From positions 1-21,536 of the forward strand of contig DKAR01000172.1 of assembly GCA_002450895.1 (NCBI GenBank): a stretch of DNA of 21,536 nt. The letters are read 5' to 3'. The position numbers and the translations under genes were made by a program. Origin of the DNA: Proteobacteria bacterium UBA6921 (GTDB lineage: Bacteria > Pseudomonadota > Gammaproteobacteria > SG8-11). Below the pieces are notes generated by a model, which had not been told where the DNA came from, did no database searches, and saw only the letters and a list, made by a program, of their open reading frames with translations. The first letter of the stretch is position 1, and each line of letters opens with the position of its first letter. This document shows positions 7,648 through 15,262 of the stretch, piece after piece.

Positions 7648-8187
7648 ATGAGCGCCACACTTACGGTTGAAAAGTCGAGAACGCTTTCCGGTCCCAGCAG
7701 CGTGTCATTGCAGGACAATGCCGCACTGATCCAGTACCTCACGTTCATCCTGAACGGCGAAGAATACGGGGTGGATATCTTGCGCGTGCAGGAAATCAAG
7801 GGCTGGGAAGGTGCAACGCCGATTCCGAATACGCCGGATTACGTAAGAGGCGTTATCAATTTGCGCGGGACCGTAGTGCCCGTCATTGATCTGCGCGCGC
7901 GGTTCGGATTGAACGAGGTGACGTACAGTACGACGACGGTTGTCGTCGTTTTAAAAGTAATTCAAAACGACAAGAGTCGAATCATGGGAATCGTCGTCGA
8001 TGCGGTTTCCGAGGTCTACAACGTCGCGCCTCAGGACCTCAAGCCCGCCCCGGAGTTCGGTGCCGCAGTGCAAGTGGATTTCGTTAGCGGCCTGGCGACT
8101 GTCGACAAGAAAATGGTGATCATTCTCGATATCGACCGCTTGCTGAATTCAGACGCCGCGAAGCTTTCCATCCTGCCGGCGAAGTAA
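7648..8187 (+). CDS. cheW: Chemotaxis adaptor CheW, copy 2
   Basis: This is a second CheW scaffold of 179 residues. It has a single CheW domain with YLTFILNGEEYGVDILRVQE, NTPDYVRGVINLRGTVVPVIDLRARFG and MGIVVDAVSEVYNV. The core is almost the same as copy 1 at 986-1522, while the first 30 residues and the C-terminal ten differ. The ATG at 7648 has AGAGGA 12 nt upstream, a rather long spacing. Unlike copy 1 it is separated from its neighbours (276 nt from cheB, 321 nt to the STAS gene) and has its own candidate sigma-28 promoter. It may therefore be expressed later or at a different level. Whether the two copies serve the same receptor array cannot be seen from sequence. Confidence 0.96.
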   Translation: MSATLTVEKSRTLSGPSSVSLQDNAALIQYLTFILNGEEYGVDILRVQEIKGWEGATPIPNTPDYVRGVINLRGTVVPVIDLRARFGLNEVTYSTTTVVVVLKVIQNDKSRIMGIVVDAVSEVYNVAPQDLKPAPEFGAAVQVDFVSGLATVDKKMVIILDIDRLLNSDAAKLSILPAK

Positions 8188-8289
8188 GCCTCAAAGGGGG
8201 TGCGGGGCGGGACAGCGTCCGGAAGCTGGCCCAATTCCTGTCACGGTTCCCTTCCAACGCCCGCTAAACCGCCCTGGCATCGGCCTCAG

Positions 8290-8310
8290 GTCCCTGGCCG
8301 AGGGACGTTT
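8290..8310 (+). terminator. Possible weak terminator after cheW copy 2
   Basis: GTCCCT (8290-8295) pairs perfectly with AGGGAC (8301-8306) around a 5-nt loop, followed by GTTT. The stem is short and the T-run has only three bases, so this is tentative. Confidence 0.3.
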
Positions 8311-8450
8311 AAAGCAAGTCCTCAAGTAGGGGTCGCGTGGCTGAAAAAACCGCGTATCCAATACCGCTTGAATCGATGCGCCGGATAAAACAAAACCAAG
8401 TTTTCTCTATCGCTTCCCCCGCTACTGGGGACCGTGCAGCGTTTTGCGGG

Positions 8451-8477
8451 TCAAGGCGCCATGTCCCAGACCGATAA
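8451..8477 (+). promoter_or_regulatory. Sigma-28 (FliA) promoter of the STAS/regulator module
   Basis: TCAAG (8451-8455), a 14-nt spacer and ACCGATAA (8470-8477) match the sigma-28 pattern: seven of eight at the -10 and the usual spacing. Transcription would begin near 8484. That gives a short leader with GAGG (8497-8500) placed 8 nt before ATG 8509. Confidence 0.75.
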
Positions 8478-8508
8478 CGGTTAGAACCGCTTTGTCGAGG
8501 ATAAGTGC

Positions 8509-8811
8509 ATGGGCGTGAAAGCAACAATAACAGGCGACGGCCAGACGGTTACGATCATTCCGGAAGGGCGTTTCGATTTTAATTGCCACCGCGAATTTCG
8601 GGACTCCTACTCATCTCGCCCGGCGAATCTTCGCTACGTGGTCGATCTCGTTCGTACCCAATTCATGGACAGCTCAGCATTGGGTATGTTGCTGCTGCTG
8701 CGCGAACACGCAGGGGGAGATTCCGCAAAAGTTCAAATTCTGAATTCCGTTTCTGAAATTCGGTCGATTCTTGACGTCGCAAATTTCGGAAAACTTTTTG
8801 ATATTCGCTGA
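8509..8811 (+). CDS. STAS-domain anti-sigma-factor antagonist, copy 1 (HsbA-like)
   Basis: This small cytoplasmic partner-switching protein of 100 residues is a single STAS domain. The signature is FMDSSALGMLLLL with Ser55-Ser56; in this family one Ser of the DSS motif is phosphorylated by a cognate kinase and dephosphorylated by a PP2C phosphatase. In P. aeruginosa the similar HsbA binds the anti-sigma factor FlgM when unphosphorylated. The same target is possible here but is inferred. ATG 8509 has GAGG 8 nt upstream and lies about 25 nt after a sigma-28 promoter start. The REC-PP2C-HATPase gene begins 10 nt after its stop, so the two are an operon. The STAS at 10532 is its close paralogue. 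Confidence 0.9.
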   Translation: MGVKATITGDGQTVTIIPEGRFDFNCHREFRDSYSSRPANLRYVVDLVRTQFMDSSALGMLLLLREHAGGDSAKVQILNSVSEIRSILDVANFGKLFDIR

Positions 8812-8820
8812 GGCGTAAAA

Positions 8821-10497
8821 ATGAACTCCCAGAGTCCTGCGCTGAAAGTTCTCGTTGCGGAGGATCACGCGCCCAGCAGCACGATCATGTGTCGCATGCT
8901 CGAGCATTACGGCTACGACGTTGTCGTTGCCCGGGACGGCGAGCAGGCGATCGAGAAATATCGCTCCGAAAAGCCCCAGCTGGTTCTGATGGACGTCCTC
9001 ATGCCCCGCATGAATGGCTACGAAGCGGTGCGGCAAATAAAGGAAATCGCCGGAGACGATTTTGTTCCGGTCATCTTCGTTACTGCAATCCATGACGAAG
9101 ACGCGCTCGCAAAATGCGTGGAAGTCGGTGGCGATGCATTTCTCACCAAGCCGTATAGCCATACGGTTCTGAAATCTAAAATTGACGCCATGCTGAGAAT
9201 TCGCAGCCTGCACGATCGTGTGGTTGTCCAGAATCGCGCGATCAGTCACTTTCAGGATCAACTTCTGAACGAGCAACGCGTTGCGGAAAAAGTGTTTCAC
9301 ACCATCGTGCGCAGCGGACGCTCCGGTGAGCAGGGAGTGCGCTGTGTCAATTCCGCCAAGTCGATTTTCAACGGGGATCTTTTCCTGACTGCAAAGCGCG
9401 CCACGGGTGAGTTGCACTTTCTGATTGCCGATTTCACCGGACATGGACTCTCAGCCGCCATCGGTGCATTGCCGGTCTCCGATATTTTCCAGTCCATGAC
9501 CTCCAATGGCTGCAGCGTTGCCGACATCGCGGAAGTCATGAACGCAAAGCTGAAACGAATCCTGCCGGGCGACATGTTTTGCGCGGCATGCATCGGTTCC
9601 GTGGATGCTATCGAGCGCCGGCTGACACTGTGGAACGGAGGTCTGCCGCCCGTATTCATCGTTGACGGAAACAATCGCATTCGGGAGCGGTTGCCACCCG
9701 CTCATCTTGCCTTGGGAATACTTGACGAGCAAAAATTCGATCGCAGTGTCCAGGTATTTGCCCTCGAGCCGCGTGATCGTATTTTCGCCTGTACCGATGG
9801 CTTGATTGACGCCCCCATCGCGACGGGTGGCCGATTCACGCAAGATGGCTACGAAGCATGTTTTGAGGCTCCGGTGCCGTCTAATATGCAATTTGACTGG
9901 ATCATCGATTCGGTTCGAGAAATCGGCGAGGGCAACCAGAACGACGACCTCACGCTGATTGAAATCGACACCAATCTGGACGAGTCAGTCAGTGTGGCCA
10001 AGACTGCGGCGGCCAGCCGTGTTCCATCGACGTGGGAAACATCGTTGCGTATCGATATGCCGGCGCTGCAGACATTTGATCCCGTGCCTCATTTTCTGCG
10101 GCTGCTTTCGGAAATTCAGGGTCTGGATTCGCACAAGGCCAATTTGGTGACCATCCTGACCGAAATGTACGTGCATGCACTCGATGGCGTGCTGCTTGGA
10201 ATGAATCCTGAACTTCGCGCCGATCATGCCGGTGCACCGCGATACTTCGAGGAGCGCACTGCCAAGTTGCGTGCGCTTGAACGCGGTTCAATCTATTTTT
10301 CCTTGCGACATCGGGTTGAGGGATGCGGGGGTGAACTGATCATTCAGGTTGCCAGCAGCGGCGGTGAAAAGAATTTCAATCAGGTGCCCTTGAGCGGCCG
10401 GAGACTGCCGTTGCTCAGAACGCTTTGTGACTGTGTGTACGTGATGGGTAGCGGCAATTGTGTAGAAGCAACGTACCGATGGGGAGTGTCGCACTGA
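8821..10497 (+). CDS. REC-PP2C phosphatase with degenerate HATPase domain, copy 1 (HsbR-like)
   Basis: A 558-residue response regulator that probably dephosphorylates a STAS protein. The receiver (about 8-125) has VLVAEDH, Asp58 in LMDVLMPRMNG, and TKP. A helical linker leads to a SpoIIE/PP2C phosphatase (about 165-385) whose metal-binding motifs FNGD, ADFTGHG and NDDLT are intact. The C-terminal domain (about 410-555) aligns with the HATPase kinase domain of the paralogue at 10833, but its ATP site is gone. The N-box Asn is His452, the G1 Asp and last Gly are Ser512 and Glu516, and GRG is GRR. I infer a receiver-controlled phosphatase with a pseudokinase tail. The domain is intact in length, so this looks like functional divergence rather than decay. 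Confidence 0.9.
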   Translation: MNSQSPALKVLVAEDHAPSSTIMCRMLEHYGYDVVVARDGEQAIEKYRSEKPQLVLMDVLMPRMNGYEAVRQIKEIAGDDFVPVIFVTAIHDEDALAKCVEVGGDAFLTKPYSHTVLKSKIDAMLRIRSLHDRVVVQNRAISHFQDQLLNEQRVAEKVFHTIVRSGRSGEQGVRCVNSAKSIFNGDLFLTAKRATGELHFLIADFTGHGLSAAIGALPVSDIFQSMTSNGCSVADIAEVMNAKLKRILPGDMFCAACIGSVDAIERRLTLWNGGLPPVFIVDGNNRIRERLPPAHLALGILDEQKFDRSVQVFALEPRDRIFACTDGLIDAPIATGGRFTQDGYEACFEAPVPSNMQFDWIIDSVREIGEGNQNDDLTLIEIDTNLDESVSVAKTAAASRVPSTWETSLRIDMPALQTFDPVPHFLRLLSEIQGLDSHKANLVTILTEMYVHALDGVLLGMNPELRADHAGAPRYFEERTAKLRALERGSIYFSLRHRVEGCGGELIIQVASSGGEKNFNQVPLSGRRLPLLRTLCDCVYVMGSGNCVEATYRWGVSH

Positions 10498-10531
10498 GAT
10501 CGGTGGCGACGCGATTTCCGAGAATAAACCA

Positions 10532-10831
10532 ATGCCAATGCGCTGTGACATTTCCGAGAACGGGGCGACCATTCGCATTCTACCGCCCGATCGATTCGAT
10601 TTTTCCTGCCACCTCGAATTTCGGGATGCTTTTTCCAAACATGATGGAAAATTGAAATACATCGTCGATTTGCGCGGTACCAACTACATTGACAGCTCGG
10701 CGCTCGGCATGCTGTTGCTGTTGCGGCAACACGCGGGGGATGGCCGTCGCGTCTCGATCATCAACGCCAAACCGGATGTCCTAAACATCCTTGAAGTCGT
10801 AAATTTCGGCGATCTGTTCATTCTGGAATGA
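10532..10831 (+). CDS. STAS-domain anti-sigma-factor antagonist, copy 2 (HsbA-like)
   Basis: This 99-residue single STAS domain is a close paralogue of the gene at 8509. Shared features include RFDF(S/N)CH.EFRD, IVDL and YIDSSALGMLLLLRQHAG with Ser55-Ser56 at the same positions. It should be the phosphorylation substrate of a partner-switching kinase/phosphatase, probably its own neighbour at 10833. The start ATG 10532 lies 34 nt after the copy-1 regulator; ATG 10538 in the same frame is a possible alternative. There is no clear ribosome binding site beyond GAG. The stop is followed after 1 nt by the next gene, which points to coupled translation. The basic stretch KHDGKLKYIV differs from copy 1 (SRPANLRYVV), so partner choice may differ. 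Confidence 0.88.
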   Translation: MPMRCDISENGATIRILPPDRFDFSCHLEFRDAFSKHDGKLKYIVDLRGTNYIDSSALGMLLLLRQHAGDGRRVSIINAKPDVLNILEVVNFGDLFILE

Positions 10832-10832
10832 A

Positions 10833-12524
10833 ATGAATCCGCTATCGCCCAAGGTCCTCGTCGTCGACGATGATCTGACCAATCGCATGATCCTCTCATC
10901 GATCGTGGAGCAGCTCGGGTGCTCCGTGGTTCTCGCCACTGATGGTGTGGAGGCGGTGCGTCTCTTTGAATCCGAAGCGCCGGACCTCGTGCTGATGGAT
11001 GTCATCATGCCCAACATGGACGGTTATGAAGCGACGCGCCGGATAAAAAACACGGAGCATGGGCGGTTCACGCCGGTCATTGTCGTGACCGGATTGCAGG
11101 ATCCCGAAGAAATTCAGCGTGGCATTGCTGCCGGTGCCGATGATTTTCTGCATAAGCCGTTTAATCCGATTGTTATCCAGTCCAAGATGCGCGCCATGCT
11201 CCGGATTCGGGAATTGAATGACACGGTGCGCACCCAAAACCAGGAGCTTCAGGTATTCCGCCAGCAGCGAATCCAGGAAGAGGCCGTGGCGGAAAAGATT
11301 TTTGACTCAATCGTGCACTTCGGTGCGTCAGACGTTCCCAATGTGCGATCCCACATCGCGCCGTCAACGGTATTCAACGGCGATTTGCTTTTGATGGCAT
11401 TTCGCTCAACCGGGGAGTTGCACGTGCTCGTTGGCGATTTTACCGGCCACGGCTTGTCCGCCGCGATTGGGGCCGTACCCGTTTCCGACATGTTTTGCAC
11501 GATGACGTCGAACGGATTTTCGATCGGTGACATTGCCGCGGCGCTGAACGACAGGCTGAAGCGGATGTTGCCGCCCAACATTTTTTTTGCTGCATGCCTG
11601 ATTTCTGTCGATGCAATTGAGAAACGCATGACGGTCTGGAACGGCGGGCTCCCCGATGTGCTTGTCGCGCGGCCCGACAATACGATTCGCGCGCGCACGA
11701 AATCACATCACGTTCCAATCGGAATTCATTCCTCGACAGACTTCAAACGCGAGACCGAAACGATTGATCTGGTCGAAGGCGACCTGATTTATGCCTGCAC
11801 AGACGGACTGATCGACTCACCGATTGCTGCCGGCGGGCGATTCGGCAGTGTCGGCTACGAGGCGTGCTTCGACGCAGAACTTCTTCCGATGCGTCCGTTT
11901 GACTGTGTTCTGGAAACAATACGGGAGATCAGCGGAGACGGTCCGCGCGACGATACGACGCTGATCGAGATCCAGGTGACGAAAGCACTGGCGCGGGCGG
12001 GCGCGGATCCGAATGACGCCAAGGCGCTGCGAATTCCATCCCCGTGGAGCATGAGCTTCGACTTCAATCGTGCAACATTGAAAAATTTCGACCCGATTCC
12101 ATTCCTGCTGCGCGGCCTGGTTGAAGTGCAAGGCCTGGCGCGCCACAAGGAACGGCTCTATACCGTGCTGAGCGAGCTCTTCAACAATGCGCTCGATCAC
12201 GGTGTGCTGGGCCTGGATTCAAGACTGAAATCCAGCGCAACCGGGTTTTCCGAGTATCTTGCTGAACGCGCACGTCGGTTGGCCAATGGCGGCGAAGGCT
12301 ATGTCCGGATCTGGTTTAAGCACGTGCCCTCGGGAGAAGGCGGGCGGCTTCGAATCCGGGTTGAGGACAGTGGCCCCGGCTTTGACTTCAGGTCATCCGG
12401 CAATGGATCTGCAAGCGAAGGCGCCCTGAACGGGCGTGGTATCCCGTTGCTCAGATCCCTGTGCGATAGCATCGAGTATCGCGGCAGAGGAAATGAAGTC
12501 GAAGCCGTTCTGGAGTGGGAATAA
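10833..12524 (+). CDS. REC-PP2C-HATPase response regulator, copy 2 (HsbR-like, both catalytic sites intact)
   Basis: A 563-residue regulator with opposing activities expected on a STAS partner. The receiver (about 6-123) has VLVVDDD, Asp56 in LMDVIMPNMDG, and HKP. The PP2C/SpoIIE phosphatase (about 163-385) has FNGD, GDFTGHG and RDDTT. The C-terminal serine-kinase-like HATPase (about 410-560) has the N box ELFNNALDHG (Asn452), the G1 box VEDSGPGFD (Asp512, Gly516) and NGRGIPLL. This resembles P. aeruginosa HsbR, which switches between kinase and phosphatase toward HsbA. It starts 1 nt after the STAS gene and ends 6 nt before the convergent kinase gene, with no clear terminator between them. 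In contrast to copy 1, every ATP-binding motif is kept. Confidence 0.9.
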   Translation: MNPLSPKVLVVDDDLTNRMILSSIVEQLGCSVVLATDGVEAVRLFESEAPDLVLMDVIMPNMDGYEATRRIKNTEHGRFTPVIVVTGLQDPEEIQRGIAAGADDFLHKPFNPIVIQSKMRAMLRIRELNDTVRTQNQELQVFRQQRIQEEAVAEKIFDSIVHFGASDVPNVRSHIAPSTVFNGDLLLMAFRSTGELHVLVGDFTGHGLSAAIGAVPVSDMFCTMTSNGFSIGDIAAALNDRLKRMLPPNIFFAACLISVDAIEKRMTVWNGGLPDVLVARPDNTIRARTKSHHVPIGIHSSTDFKRETETIDLVEGDLIYACTDGLIDSPIAAGGRFGSVGYEACFDAELLPMRPFDCVLETIREISGDGPRDDTTLIEIQVTKALARAGADPNDAKALRIPSPWSMSFDFNRATLKNFDPIPFLLRGLVEVQGLARHKERLYTVLSELFNNALDHGVLGLDSRLKSSATGFSEYLAERARRLANGGEGYVRIWFKHVPSGEGGRLRIRVEDSGPGFDFRSSGNGSASEGALNGRGIPLLRSLCDSIEYRGRGNEVEAVLEWE

Positions 12525-12530
12525 ATCCGG

Positions 12531-15260
12531 CTAGAGGTGCCGACTGCTTGCATCCGGCAGCTCCGGATGGGCCAACGGCAGCTGGATCCAGAACGTGCTG
12601 CCCACACCCGGCGCGCTTTCCACGCCAATCTGCCCGTTCATCATTTCCACCAATTGCTTGGACAAAGCGAGCCCGATACCGGTGCCTTCTACGGCGTGCT
12701 TGTCGGCATCCAGGCGTTCAAATGGGACGAACAAGCGCTGAATCTGGTCCCGCGTCAGGCCGGATCCCGTATCGGTGATCCGCACGGTGAGCGCTTCCGG
12801 AGTGTCGCACGAGCAGCGGATACTGACGCTGCCGCCGGCGCGATTGAATTTGATCGCATTGGAAATAAGGTTAAGCAGCACCTGCTTCAGTCGTGTCGGA
12901 TCCGCATAAACGAACGGCTCACTTGGAGTTTCAATGTGCGGAATTACGGTGATGTTCCTGGTCTCGGCGCTCGGCTGTGTCAACGAACAAACCGCGCGTA
13001 GCATCGCTTCCAGACCAATGATGCGTGGGCGCACCACGAGATTTCCGGATTCAATGCGTGAGAGGTCGAGAATGTCGCTGATCAGGTGGAGCAGATGTTC
13101 GCCTGCCAGCAGTATCTCTCGGATACAGTCACGGTCGGTGGAGGAAAATCGGGACTCGGAATACCCGTCGAGCAACTGCCCGAACCCGAGAATTGAATTG
13201 AGCGGCGTGCGCAACTCGTGGGACATGCGTGCGAGAAACTCGCTCTTCGCCATATTCGCCTGCTCGGCGTCTTCCTTGGCGGAGCGAAGTGCCATTTCGG
13301 CAGACTTTCGTGCCGTGATATCGATGCCGGTCGCAACGACATAGACAACGCGACCCTTCTCGTCGGTAATCGTCGAGTTTGACCACGCGACAAGAAATCG
13401 TGATCCGTCTTTACGAAGCCAGTGGTTTTCATAGGTCGACGGCAGCGCGGTCGACTCCAGCTTCTCAAACACACCGCGGACACCGTCGCGCTGTTCCGGC
13501 GGAATGACATATTCCCAGATTGGTTTGTCCCGAAGCTCATTGAACCGAAACCCGGTCAGGTTTTCACAGGCGCGGTTGAATCGCACGACGTGGCCTTTGC
13601 GATCCATAACAACAAAAAGCGCGCCTGCGGTATCCAGGGCAGTCGAAATGAAATTCCGCTCTGCGCGCAACTCACGGGTTCGTTCAGCGATTTTTTCCTC
13701 AAGGCGCTCGTTCGCAACTATCAGAGCCTTTTCTGCCTCAATGCGGCTGGAGATATCGCGAACTATGGCAATAAATTGCCCGGTGTTACCAGCTGTTCGT
13801 ACGAGCTGTAGTGCGATTTCCACCGGCACGTCGTTGCCGGTTTTGGTTCGGTGGACCGTACGAAACAAGACTCGGGATTCAACTCCGGAGATTAGGGGCT
13901 CAACCAGATTGCGAAATCTTGTTTCATCAAATTCCGGCTTGATATCAAGCGGGGTCATCGAGAGCAGCTCATCGCGTGAGTAACCGATGTGGTCGAGTGC
14001 TCCCTGATTGCAGTAGAGAAAGCGCAACGTGCTCGAATCGAACATGAAAACGCAATCCAGCGTTTGGTCCAGAGTTTCCTTGAATTGCAACAGTTCCTGT
14101 TCCGTACGTTTCCGATCGGTTATGTCTTCAGAAATTCCAAGGAGGTGTGTTGGTTGTCCATTGTCGTTGCGCAAAGCGATCTTTCTCGTGTGCAATATGC
14201 GCCGGCCGCGTGCCGGAGTCTCGATTGGCTCCTCCGGAACGTCGCATACTGACTGTTGCGCCAAAACGGCGCGATCTGTGGCAGTGAAAAAATCTGCCTG
14301 ATCCTTCGGAAAGAAATCGTAGTCCGTGCGTCCGATCAATTCGCTCCGCCGCATGCCCAGCAGTTCCTCGCCGGCTCGGTTCAAATGTGCAAAACGCAAA
14401 TCTTGCGCGCTCTTAACAAAGATCATTTCGGGAATATGCTCGATGATCGAATCCAGCAGTCGCGTGGTTTCACGTGCGTTCTGCTCGGCGTTAATGCGTT
14501 CGGTGATGTCCCGAGCCGTGCCTATCGCGCGAACGGGTTTCCCGTTTTGGTCGAGTTCGTAGTCGCAGCGGCCATCGATCCAAATTGTCTGGCCCAAGGG
14601 CGTGACGATGCGAAACAGTTCATGGAAGGGCGCACGGCGTGCGATGGAGTCGGCGTAGACGTGCCGGATACGATCGCGATCCTCGGGGTGTACGCGCTGT
14701 AGAACATCCCATGTCGCGCTTTCTGTTTGAAAAAGCGCGTACATTTGGTCGGACCACCAGAATTTGTCCGTCACCAGGTCGTGTTCCCAACTCCCGACGC
14801 GCGCGACCCGCTGTGCAGTCATGAGACCGCGTTCACTGCGCGCCAGAGACTCGATGTCACGAACTCGTGCAGTGACATCCTGCAATACAAGGACCAGGTG
14901 CGTTACAGACCCGCCATTGAAAGTAGGTGACAGGGACCAATCCCAATGCGATACCCCGCGCTCAGGGTTGTGTTCGTATTCAAATGGTTTAGCGGTGGCC
15001 GTGTGGGCAATGCCAGTGTCGCGCACACGTCGAAAGATGGCCTCGTTTTCCTCGTTGGGAAACAGCTCAAAGTGGTTTTTTCCAATAAAATACCCGGGAT
15101 CCTTGTTATCTGCGGCGGCGTATGCGCTATTGACGCGCAGGAAATTGAACGTCGTATCGAGAACGGCGATCAGGATGGGCAGGGTTTCAAACGTTGCGTC
15201 AAAGACGGCGTCGGAAAACGTGCTCGGGGACGGCTTGGGATTGCTCCCCGAACTTTCCAT
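12531..15260 (-). CDS. Soluble multi-PAS sensor histidine kinase
   Basis: A 909-residue kinase with no membrane segment. About five PAS/PAC units come first (roughly 18-140, 145-262, 268-388, 392-510 and 545-660). The second contains GSWEHDL and VHPEDRDRI, typical of PAS_3. A short coiled coil with AERTRELRAERN (about 515-545) precedes the last PAS. The HisKA box SEFLARMSHELRTPLNS has His681, and the ATPase has LLNLISNAIKFN, DTGSGL and GTGIGLALSKQLV, all intact. There is no receiver. It starts 2 nt after the hybrid kinase gene, so the two form an operon. No PAS shows the FixL or Aer2 heme pattern, so its ligand is unknown. Its output partner is not encoded next to it; the receiver of the hybrid kinase is one possible target. 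Confidence 0.92.
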   Translation of the reverse strand: MESSGSNPKPSPSTFSDAVFDATFETLPILIAVLDTTFNFLRVNSAYAAADNKDPGYFIGKNHFELFPNEENEAIFRRVRDTGIAHTATAKPFEYEHNPERGVSHWDWSLSPTFNGGSVTHLVLVLQDVTARVRDIESLARSERGLMTAQRVARVGSWEHDLVTDKFWWSDQMYALFQTESATWDVLQRVHPEDRDRIRHVYADSIARRAPFHELFRIVTPLGQTIWIDGRCDYELDQNGKPVRAIGTARDITERINAEQNARETTRLLDSIIEHIPEMIFVKSAQDLRFAHLNRAGEELLGMRRSELIGRTDYDFFPKDQADFFTATDRAVLAQQSVCDVPEEPIETPARGRRILHTRKIALRNDNGQPTHLLGISEDITDRKRTEQELLQFKETLDQTLDCVFMFDSSTLRFLYCNQGALDHIGYSRDELLSMTPLDIKPEFDETRFRNLVEPLISGVESRVLFRTVHRTKTGNDVPVEIALQLVRTAGNTGQFIAIVRDISSRIEAEKALIVANERLEEKIAERTRELRAERNFISTALDTAGALFVVMDRKGHVVRFNRACENLTGFRFNELRDKPIWEYVIPPEQRDGVRGVFEKLESTALPSTYENHWLRKDGSRFLVAWSNSTITDEKGRVVYVVATGIDITARKSAEMALRSAKEDAEQANMAKSEFLARMSHELRTPLNSILGFGQLLDGYSESRFSSTDRDCIREILLAGEHLLHLISDILDLSRIESGNLVVRPRIIGLEAMLRAVCSLTQPSAETRNITVIPHIETPSEPFVYADPTRLKQVLLNLISNAIKFNRAGGSVSIRCSCDTPEALTVRITDTGSGLTRDQIQRLFVPFERLDADKHAVEGTGIGLALSKQLVEMMNGQIGVESAPGVGSTFWIQLPLAHPELPDASSRHL

Positions 15261-15262
15261 GG

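Larger units (their letters stand above)
8188..8508. other. 321-nt intergenic region between cheW copy 2 and the first STAS gene
   Basis: No gene is supported here; the short open frames lack ribosome binding sites and family motifs. A 6-bp hairpin (GTCCCT/AGGGAC, 8290-8306) followed by GTTT may be a weak terminator of cheW. The last 60 nt hold a strong sigma-28 promoter, annotated separately. A second small inverted repeat, TCCCC/GGGGA, lies near 8415-8431, just upstream of it. Confidence 0.6.
8509..12524 (+). repeat. Tandem duplication of a two-gene STAS / REC-PP2C-HATPase unit
   Basis: Unit 1 spans 8509-10497 and unit 2 spans 10532-12524. Gene order, lengths (100 and 99 residues; 558 and 563 residues) and motif positions agree. 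The E of the N box is residue 448 in both regulators and the STAS DSS is 54-56 in both. Protein similarity is clear along the whole length, but DNA has diverged, so the duplication is not recent. Only unit 1 has a visible sigma-28 promoter; unit 2 probably reads through from it. Confidence 0.85.

Noticed and set aside
12525..12580. Bidirectional terminator at the convergent junction of the copy-2 regulator and the five-PAS kinase
   Set aside because: A TGCCG/CGGCA pairing exists but has a long loop, no T-run and lies within the kinase coding end.
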